A stretch of 64,000 nt of DNA. Origin: DAOTXR01 sp034435375. GTDB lineage: Bacteria > Chloroflexota > Anaerolineae > Aggregatilineales > UBA3940. Position 1 is the stretch's first letter. Each line of letters starts with the position of its first letter. The notes beneath the pieces are model-generated. The model saw only the letters and a list, made by a program, of their open reading frames with translations. It was not told the DNA's origin and ran no database searches. Below are positions 57,298 to 64,000 of this stretch, piece by piece. The stretch covers positions 108,740 through 172,739 of the forward strand of contig DAOTXR010000062.1 of NCBI GenBank assembly GCA_034435375.1, written 5' to 3'. The position numbers and the translations under genes were made by a program.

Positions 57298-59580
57298 ATG
57301 CCAGATTTAGTCGGGCAGACACTGGGCAAGTACCAGATCGTTGAGCGCCTGGGCCGTGGTGGCATGGCCGATGTCTACAAAGGCTACCAACCAGGGCTGG
57401 ATCGTTATGTAGCTGTCAAGGTAATGCACACCCACCTGTCCGAAGACCCTGACTTTGTCACGCGCTTTCAGCGCGAGGCCAAGGCCGTGGCAAAGCTGCG
57501 ACACCCCCACATCATCCAGGTGTTCGACTTCGATGTGCAGGGGGAGTACTACTACATGGTGATGGAGTACATCGAAGGTGGGCAAACGCTCAAGGAGATG
57601 CTTCAGACCCTCAACGCACAGCAACAGCGTCTCCCCACCGATGTGGCTATCGACATTATCGCCAAGCTGGCCGATGCGCTGGATTATGCCCACCAACAGG
57701 GGATGATCCACCGGGACATCAAGCCATCGAACATTCTCATTCCTAAGATCAGTCAGCCGATCCTGAGCGACTTCGGGATCGCACGACTGATCGGCGAGAC
57801 AGGATTGACCAGCAGTGGAGCTATGATCGGGACGCCCGCCTACATGTCGCCGGAACAGGGCCGTGGTGAGCGTGCCGACGAGCGTAGTGACATCTATGCA
57901 TTGGGCATTGTGTTGTACGAAATACTGACCGGCCATCCCCCCTATGACGCCGACACGCCCTATGGCGTGATCCTCAAGCACATCAACGATCCCCTGGTAC
58001 CGCCTCGCAGCCTAATCAGTGGGTTGCCCGAACCTGTGGAGCGGGTCGTTTTCAAGAGCCTGGCAAAAAATCCGGAGGACCGTTACCCCACTGCCGGCAA
58101 AATGCGCGACGCCCTCCACAGCACCCTGGTTAGCCTGGAGGAGCAGACAGAGATCGTCCAGCCAACCAAGCCTTTGGCTATCTCCGCCGATGCACAACGA
58201 TCCGCCGAAACGATGACCACACCCGTCACAGATGAGGCCGCCACGCTGGCTGTTCCGCCGCCTCTTTCCCCCGCCGTTCACGCCATCCAGAGAAAGAGAG
58301 TGAAGTGGTGGGTGTGGGTTGGCGCGGCAATCGTCGGCTTGATACTCGTGGGCGGAATCGTGGGTATCGCTACAGGTCTGTTCCGCGGCCTGACGGGGTT
58401 CGCCGGGCTGGGAGGTGGAGTCCCTGCCGCCGAAGCCAACGAAGCAGCCCGTCTGGTCAGTGAGGGATTCCTGCTGTATGACCACGGCGACCCCGATGCC
58501 GCGTTCCCCAAATTCGACGAGGCAGCCACCCACGATCCCAACAACGCTGCAGCACGAGCCGGAAGGGCGTTGGTCTACCTGGCACGTGGCGAATTTGCCT
58601 CTGCCAAGAACGATCTGGACGAGGCGCAGGCTAGGGCGCCCAATGACCCCCTGGTCAACTACGCGCTTGGGCTGCTGCACGTCAACTCCGAGGAATACTA
58701 TGACCCAGAGGCAGCCTTTGCCGAGTTTTCAACCGCTGTCGAGGGCTGTGGTGACAATGCGGATCTTTGCTCAATCGCGCTTGATGAGCGGGCCCAGCTT
58801 CAGGCCTGGCACATGAATGACTTCGGGAAAGCCATTGAGGACATGAACAGAGCTATCGAAGTTCAGCCCGATGAAAACCAGGTTCCCGATCTGGTGGCTA
58901 ACCGTGCCTATCTATGGTTTGCTAGCGGTGATGTGGAGCAGGCCATGGCCGACTTCGAGCAGGCTTACGAGATGAGCAACGAGCCATACTTCCAGGAGCA
59001 TGCTGTCCAGATAGCTGTCCAGATCGGGGATTATGAGAGAGCGCTTGGGTACTACGATGAACTGCTGGACGATCACGGTGAACAGGCTCACCTGCTGGTC
59101 GGAATAGGATACATTTTCTGGCGAAGGGGCCAGTACGATGAGGCGCGCTCGCAGGTGGAACGTGTGTTGACGCTCTCGCCAATCCCGGCTGAAGCCCACT
59201 ATCTGGCAGCGCTGGTTGATCTTGAGAGCGGCAGATACGAGTCGGCTATTGAATTACTTAAGCTTGTGGCCGAAGAACAAGAAACTTGGGTCTACGACTT
59301 CCCCTTCTTCAACCCCGACTTCGGCCATGAAGTTCACTACGATATGGCCCGCGCCGAATGGGCCCTGGAACGTGTGGATGCAACCATTGAGCAGGCCACG
59401 CGCTCGATAGAGCTTACAGGCTGGTGGCCAGAACCTTACGTGTTGCGTGCGAGGGCTTATTCTTCTCGTGGCCAGATTGAAGAAGCTCGTCAAGATTATC
59501 AGACGGCGCTCGACCTCGTCGGCGATAACGAGGAGTTGAGGGCCGCCATTGAAGAGGGCCTGAGGCAGCTCGACCAGTAA
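57298..59580 (+). CDS. Membrane Ser/Thr protein kinase with extracytoplasmic TPRs
   Basis: Hanks-type kinase of the PknB/Stk group (760 residues). Cytosolic kinase domain 1-275: glycine loop LGRGGMADVYKG, Lys41 (VAVKVM), HRDIKPSN (Asp140), DFGIARL (158-160), and the APE-like MSPEQGRG. A linker leads to one transmembrane helix (about 338-360). From about 380 to 755 come tetratricopeptide repeats outside the membrane (ARAGRALVYLARGEFASAKNDL; AHYLAALVDLESGRYESAIELL), a typical Chloroflexi arrangement for sensing via protein contacts. It is divergent from the CHAT module, so a regulatory link is possible. A terminator follows. Confidence 0.93.
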   Translation: MPDLVGQTLGKYQIVERLGRGGMADVYKGYQPGLDRYVAVKVMHTHLSEDPDFVTRFQREAKAVAKLRHPHIIQVFDFDVQGEYYYMVMEYIEGGQTLKEMLQTLNAQQQRLPTDVAIDIIAKLADALDYAHQQGMIHRDIKPSNILIPKISQPILSDFGIARLIGETGLTSSGAMIGTPAYMSPEQGRGERADERSDIYALGIVLYEILTGHPPYDADTPYGVILKHINDPLVPPRSLISGLPEPVERVVFKSLAKNPEDRYPTAGKMRDALHSTLVSLEEQTEIVQPTKPLAISADAQRSAETMTTPVTDEAATLAVPPPLSPAVHAIQRKRVKWWVWVGAAIVGLILVGGIVGIATGLFRGLTGFAGLGGGVPAAEANEAARLVSEGFLLYDHGDPDAAFPKFDEAATHDPNNAAARAGRALVYLARGEFASAKNDLDEAQARAPNDPLVNYALGLLHVNSEEYYDPEAAFAEFSTAVEGCGDNADLCSIALDERAQLQAWHMNDFGKAIEDMNRAIEVQPDENQVPDLVANRAYLWFASGDVEQAMADFEQAYEMSNEPYFQEHAVQIAVQIGDYERALGYYDELLDDHGEQAHLLVGIGYIFWRRGQYDEARSQVERVLTLSPIPAEAHYLAALVDLESGRYESAIELLKLVAEEQETWVYDFPFFNPDFGHEVHYDMARAEWALERVDATIEQATRSIELTGWWPEPYVLRARAYSSRGQIEEARQDYQTALDLVGDNEELRAAIEEGLRQLDQ

Positions 59581-59628
59581 GTCGGCTAGTATCCGCCCAA
59601 ACATACCCCCACGACCTTTCAGAATACG

Positions 59629-59676
59629 GGGGACACCACGTTGGCGACGCGGTGTCCCCTGGTTTGTCTCATTTTT
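59629..59676 (+). terminator. Terminator of the kinase gene
   Basis: Arms GGGGACACC (59629-59637) / GGTGTCCCC (59651-59659) with further CGT/ACG pairing inside, followed by TGGTTTGTCTCATTTTT; 48 bases past the stop. Confidence 0.8.
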
Positions 59677-59780
59677 GGCGTTGTGATGGCTTGGTGATAC
59701 ACTCCGCCGTTTAGACGAATCTTTCCGAGCATCACCAAACAAAGCTTGTCGTCATTGTCAGCATAGGCACTGGAGGGCAC

Positions 59781-61379
<1,599 letters not shown>

Positions 61380-61396
61380 GACCAGTGTCAGAATCG

Positions 61397-61425
61397 ACAG
61401 CGGCGGTCACTGCGACCGCCGCTGT
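61397..61425 (+). terminator. Terminator of pckA
   Basis: Perfect 12-base arms (61397-61408 and 61414-61425), 5-base loop, weak T-tract (GTTGTG). It also faces the end of the converging small membrane protein gene. Confidence 0.7.
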
Positions 61426-61450
61426 GTTGTGCGAGTCTGTTACCAACAGG

Positions 61451-61753
61451 CTACCAACGCCCCAGCACTGCGATCACGCCCAGAGCGATCAAGGGACCCA
61501 GGATTGCACCCGGCCACCCAATCAGCACATTGCCCAGGTAGGCAGGACCAGCCACCCCTAGACCGGTATAGCCGACAAAACCAAGTAGGGCCGGAAGCCA
61601 GCCGTATTTGGAGCGGTAACCCAGCAGCCGCAACGCATCCTCACACCACGCACCGACACTCACTGAGGCAAAGACGAAAAATACCGGCAGCAGGCTTAGC
61701 CCCAAACTGATCAGAAAGAACGGCGCTCGCAGTATACGCACTACACTTTTCAT
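61451..61753 (-). CDS. Small membrane protein, 100 residues
   Basis: Unknown function. Starts MKSVVRILRAPFFLISLGL with a first transmembrane helix, then a soluble loop (WCEDALRLLGYRSKYGWLPA), then two to three more hydrophobic Gly-rich segments (LLGFVGYTGLGVAG, PGAILGPLIALGVIAVLG). The open frame continues upstream into the DUF255 gene, but the ATG at 61753 (AGG nearby) lies just after that gene's stop at 61821 and fits the hydropathy. Likely co-transcribed with the DUF255 gene 67 bases upstream. Confidence 0.65.
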   Translation of the reverse strand: MKSVVRILRAPFFLISLGLSLLPVFFVFASVSVGAWCEDALRLLGYRSKYGWLPALLGFVGYTGLGVAGPAYLGNVLIGWPGAILGPLIALGVIAVLGRW

Positions 61754-61820
61754 AAACCTATGGCCATACCCCCAAGCATAGCGATCTCCACCCTCACTAT
61801 AAACCTGCACCCCCTTCCCG

Positions 61821-63884
61821 TCAAGGAGCCTGAAGACCATCCAGTTGGGCGCTGAGTGCCTCCGGCGTTGTGACTGGAAGCTGGCACACAAACTTCCGAC
61901 AGACATAGGCTGTTGCGGCATTCCCCACCATCTCGCGGTTGGCAAGCAGCGGGATCGAATTAGCCGTTTCACGGTCGCCATGCCGAAGCAGCGCCACAAC
62001 TTGGCCGGGTCGGTAGGATTTATGGATGACCTCCAATAGCGCCTGGAGATCGTCTGACTTCGGATCGCCCACCAGCGCAATCTCATGCGGCTCGCCGTAG
62101 GCGAAATCAAGCTGACAAGCCAGGTATGGAAAGGCTTGCGGATACTGTTGGAGAGGCAACGCCAGACGCTGCAAGACACGCTCAACCAGCGTATGCCACT
62201 CAGGACGATCGGCCAGAATTGCCATGCGCGCCAGCACCGCCACAGCCATCGAGGTACCGGCAGGAGTGGCATTGTCAGTCACTTCCTGTGGGCGAGTGAT
62301 CAGCGACTCATGGTCAGTGGCCGTGTCATAAAACCCAGCCTGGTCATCCCAAAACAGGGTGACCATCTGCTCAGTCAGGGCCAACGCCTCTTCAAACCAG
62401 CGCCGATCGAAGGTGGTCTGGTATAGCTCGATGAGCGCTTCGGCCAGAGCAGCGTAATCTTCCAAGTAGGCAGGAATGTGTGCTCGACCGTTTTTGTACG
62501 TGCGCAAGAGACGGCCCTCTTTCCGCAGTGCGCTCAAGATGAAATCAGCAGCCAGAGTGGCCATCTGAATATAATCCACACAACCTAACGTGCGCCCCAC
62601 CTGCGCCAGCGTGTGGATCATCAAACCATTCCAGGCTGTGAGCACCTTGTCGTCCAGGCCAGGTCGGATGCGCCTCTCACGCACTCCAAACAAAACTTCC
62701 CGGGCTTTTGCTACCTGACTCATCAGATCATCGACGCTCATAGCATGCCGCGCCGCGACCTGATCCGGCGGCTCAGGCACCCACAGAATACTACGTCCTT
62801 CGAAGTTGGGACCCTGTGTAACGCCCCAATAATCAAGCACGACCTCGGTTTGGACCGCACCGGCCAGTGCTGCACAAAGCTCGTCTTGCGTCCAGATGAA
62901 GAATTTGCCCTCTTCACCCTCACTATCCGCATCCTGTGTGCTATAAAAGCCGCCGGCAGGATCGGTCATCTCGCGCTTTACGTAAGCGAGAGTTTCCTCG
63001 ACGATCCGCCGGTAGCGTGACTCGCCTGTCACTTGATAGGCATACAGGTAAATGCGGGCGAGTAGCGCATTGTCATATAACATCTTCTCGAAGTGTGGCA
63101 CCAACCATTTCTCATCGACAGAGTAGCGGTGAAAGCCCCCACCTATCTGGTCGTACAGGCCACCCCAAGCCATTCGGTCGAGAGTGTGAGTCACCATCTG
63201 GAGTGCGTGTGCCCAACCGTGACGTCGGTGCAGGCGCAGCAGCAGTTCCAGCGTCATGGCAGGAGGAAACTTGGGCTGTGTGCCAAACCCGCCCCAGCGG
63301 GGATCATAGCGCTCAGCAAGCGACTGGAACACAGACTCAAGGACCTTGAGGGAAGGGGTCTGGTTATGTTCACTCTCCAGCAAGATACGCCCACCAATTG
63401 CCTGGGTCAGGCGAGTGGCGTCCCCCTCGATGCTGTCACGCCGCTCGTGGTAGAGCTGTGCAATACGGATCAGCACCTGCTTGAACGATGGTAATCCATA
63501 ACGTGGTTCTTTGGGGAAATAGGTACCACCGTAGAAAGGGCGTCCATCGGGAAGAAGCCACACAGACATAGGCCATCCTCCCCGTCCTGTCAATGCTTGC
63601 ACCGCATTCATATAAACCGAGTCCACATCCGGGCGCTCTTCCCGATCCACCTTGATGCTGACATAGTGCTCGTTGAGAATGGCTGCCGTAGCCTCGTCCT
63701 CGAAGGACTCGTGCTCCATCACGTGACACCAGTGGCACGCCGAGTAACCCACGCTGAGGAAGACTGGTTTGTCCTCAGCTTTGGCTCGCTCAAAAGCTTC
63801 CTCACCCCAGGGGTACCAGTCGACGGGGTTGTCTTTGTGCTGCAAGAGGTAGGGACTGGTCTCGTCCACCAGATGGTTCGGCAT
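61821..63884 (-). CDS. DUF255 thioredoxin-fold / N-acylglucosamine epimerase-like protein
   Basis: Homologue of YyaL/SPATA20 (687 residues). The N-terminal thioredoxin-like DUF255 domain contains YLLQHKDNPVDWYPWG and VGYSACHWCHVMEHESFED (CxxC-type CHWC). The remainder forms an (alpha/alpha)6 barrel like N-acylglucosamine epimerases (WGGLYDQIGGGFHRYSVDEKWLVPHFEKMLYDNALL; LTAWNGLMIHTLAQ). Biochemical role is not established. ATG 63884 follows GGAGG; a TATAAT-like box precedes it. Confidence 0.93.
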   Translation of the reverse strand: MPNHLVDETSPYLLQHKDNPVDWYPWGEEAFERAKAEDKPVFLSVGYSACHWCHVMEHESFEDEATAAILNEHYVSIKVDREERPDVDSVYMNAVQALTGRGGWPMSVWLLPDGRPFYGGTYFPKEPRYGLPSFKQVLIRIAQLYHERRDSIEGDATRLTQAIGGRILLESEHNQTPSLKVLESVFQSLAERYDPRWGGFGTQPKFPPAMTLELLLRLHRRHGWAHALQMVTHTLDRMAWGGLYDQIGGGFHRYSVDEKWLVPHFEKMLYDNALLARIYLYAYQVTGESRYRRIVEETLAYVKREMTDPAGGFYSTQDADSEGEEGKFFIWTQDELCAALAGAVQTEVVLDYWGVTQGPNFEGRSILWVPEPPDQVAARHAMSVDDLMSQVAKAREVLFGVRERRIRPGLDDKVLTAWNGLMIHTLAQVGRTLGCVDYIQMATLAADFILSALRKEGRLLRTYKNGRAHIPAYLEDYAALAEALIELYQTTFDRRWFEEALALTEQMVTLFWDDQAGFYDTATDHESLITRPQEVTDNATPAGTSMAVAVLARMAILADRPEWHTLVERVLQRLALPLQQYPQAFPYLACQLDFAYGEPHEIALVGDPKSDDLQALLEVIHKSYRPGQVVALLRHGDRETANSIPLLANREMVGNAATAYVCRKFVCQLPVTTPEALSAQLDGLQAP

Positions 63885-63922
63885 GTGTCCTCCACGAGAC
63901 GACATGGCAAGCAATCCTCGTG

Positions 63923-63928
63923 ATTATA
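63923..63928 (-). promoter_or_regulatory. -10 box of the DUF255 gene
   Basis: Perfect TATAAT on the minus strand about 40 bases before the ATG at 63884; no convincing -35 at the expected distance. Confidence 0.4.
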
Positions 63929-63977
63929 CCGAAAAGGAGGGGGCGATTTCCGCAATCTAGGCGCTGGAAACCGCGTG

Positions 63978-64000
63978 GCCCACTGCCTACGGCAGTGGGC
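63978..64000. repeat. Inverted repeat at the window edge
   Basis: Perfect 10-base arms GCCCACTGCC / GGCAGTGGGC around a 3-base loop, running to the last base of the window. Probably the stem of a terminator for a gene beyond the edge; orientation cannot be judged without the next bases. Confidence 0.4.

Noticed and set aside
57307..58680. Long open frames antisense to the kinase gene
   Set aside because: The kinase has complete catalytic motifs on the other strand; the antisense frames match no family and reflect codon bias.
61754..62272. Long N-terminal extension of the 100-residue membrane protein
   Set aside because: The extra frame is antisense-phase shadow of the well-supported DUF255 gene and has Trp/Arg/Ser-rich shadow composition.

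Overview
The window reads as a single, gene-dense bacterial chromosome segment of moderately high G+C. It holds about 62 protein genes on both strands, with no rRNA, tRNA, insertion sequence, prophage or CRISPR array that I can see. Gene content points to a Chloroflexota (Anaerolineae-like) bacterium: lipoproteins with Pro/Thr-rich linkers, a TtuB/TtuA tRNA-thiolation pair, a four-subunit VOR-type 2-oxoacid:ferredoxin oxidoreductase, CHAT proteins with GDxVxGDKV repeats, and a nusA-ylxR-infB-rbfA-nrnA-truB-ribF cluster. This assignment is inference from gene families; no marker gene was searched.

Layout. 1-3.7 kb: partial histidine phosphatase, fba, miaB and a small unknown gene. 3.9-6.9 kb: arsenic island with an Fe-S/thioredoxin-like protein, arsR, arsM and two further methyltransferases. 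6.9-16 kb: queG, a gltD-like oxidoreductase, a lipoprotein hydrolase, a UbiB kinase, aspS with a leader-peptide attenuator, and a YghO-like protein. 16-21 kb: secreted S1C protease, PrsW-like protein and a TPR lipoprotein. 20.8-28.6 kb: the ribF to nusA translation/transcription operon read leftwards, with two candidate RNA control elements (nusA leader terminator; ylxR-infB structured leader). 28.9-33.1 kb: vor genes, a CBS protein and thyX. 33.1-36.4 kb: GH36 glycosidase plus DUF4380-like protein. 36.4-43.3 kb: Clp_N-only protein, a membrane coiled-coil protein, era, a queuosine-precursor transporter, ttuA/ttuB and ruvA. 43.5-53.5 kb: His-rich membrane protein, esterase, LysM/M23 lipoprotein, phosphoesterase, mdh, DUF1385, ruvC and yebC. 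53.7-59.6 kb: a two-gene CHAT protease/CBS-like module, a candidate small RNA and a divergent Ser/Thr kinase with TPRs. 59.8-64 kb: pckA, a small membrane protein and a DUF255 thioredoxin-fold protein.

How parts work together. Central carbon metabolism is represented by fba, mdh, pckA and vor. QueG and the YhhQ-type transporter imply queuosine salvage. MiaB, TtuA/TtuB and TruB are tRNA modifiers. The arsenic island appears to be ArsR-controlled: near-identical operator-like sequences overlap the -10 regions of both arsR and arsM.

The most interesting signals are non-coding or system-level: (i) a 34-codon leader peptide with an Asn/Asp codon run and a complete terminator/antiterminator layout in front of aspS; (ii) a nested RNA structure before infB that can alternatively pair next to its Shine-Dalgarno; (iii) a compact three-way-junction RNA with its own promoter and terminator; (iv) the CHAT/CBS-like pair sharing a repeat module. 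All foldings and promoters were read by eye, not computed.
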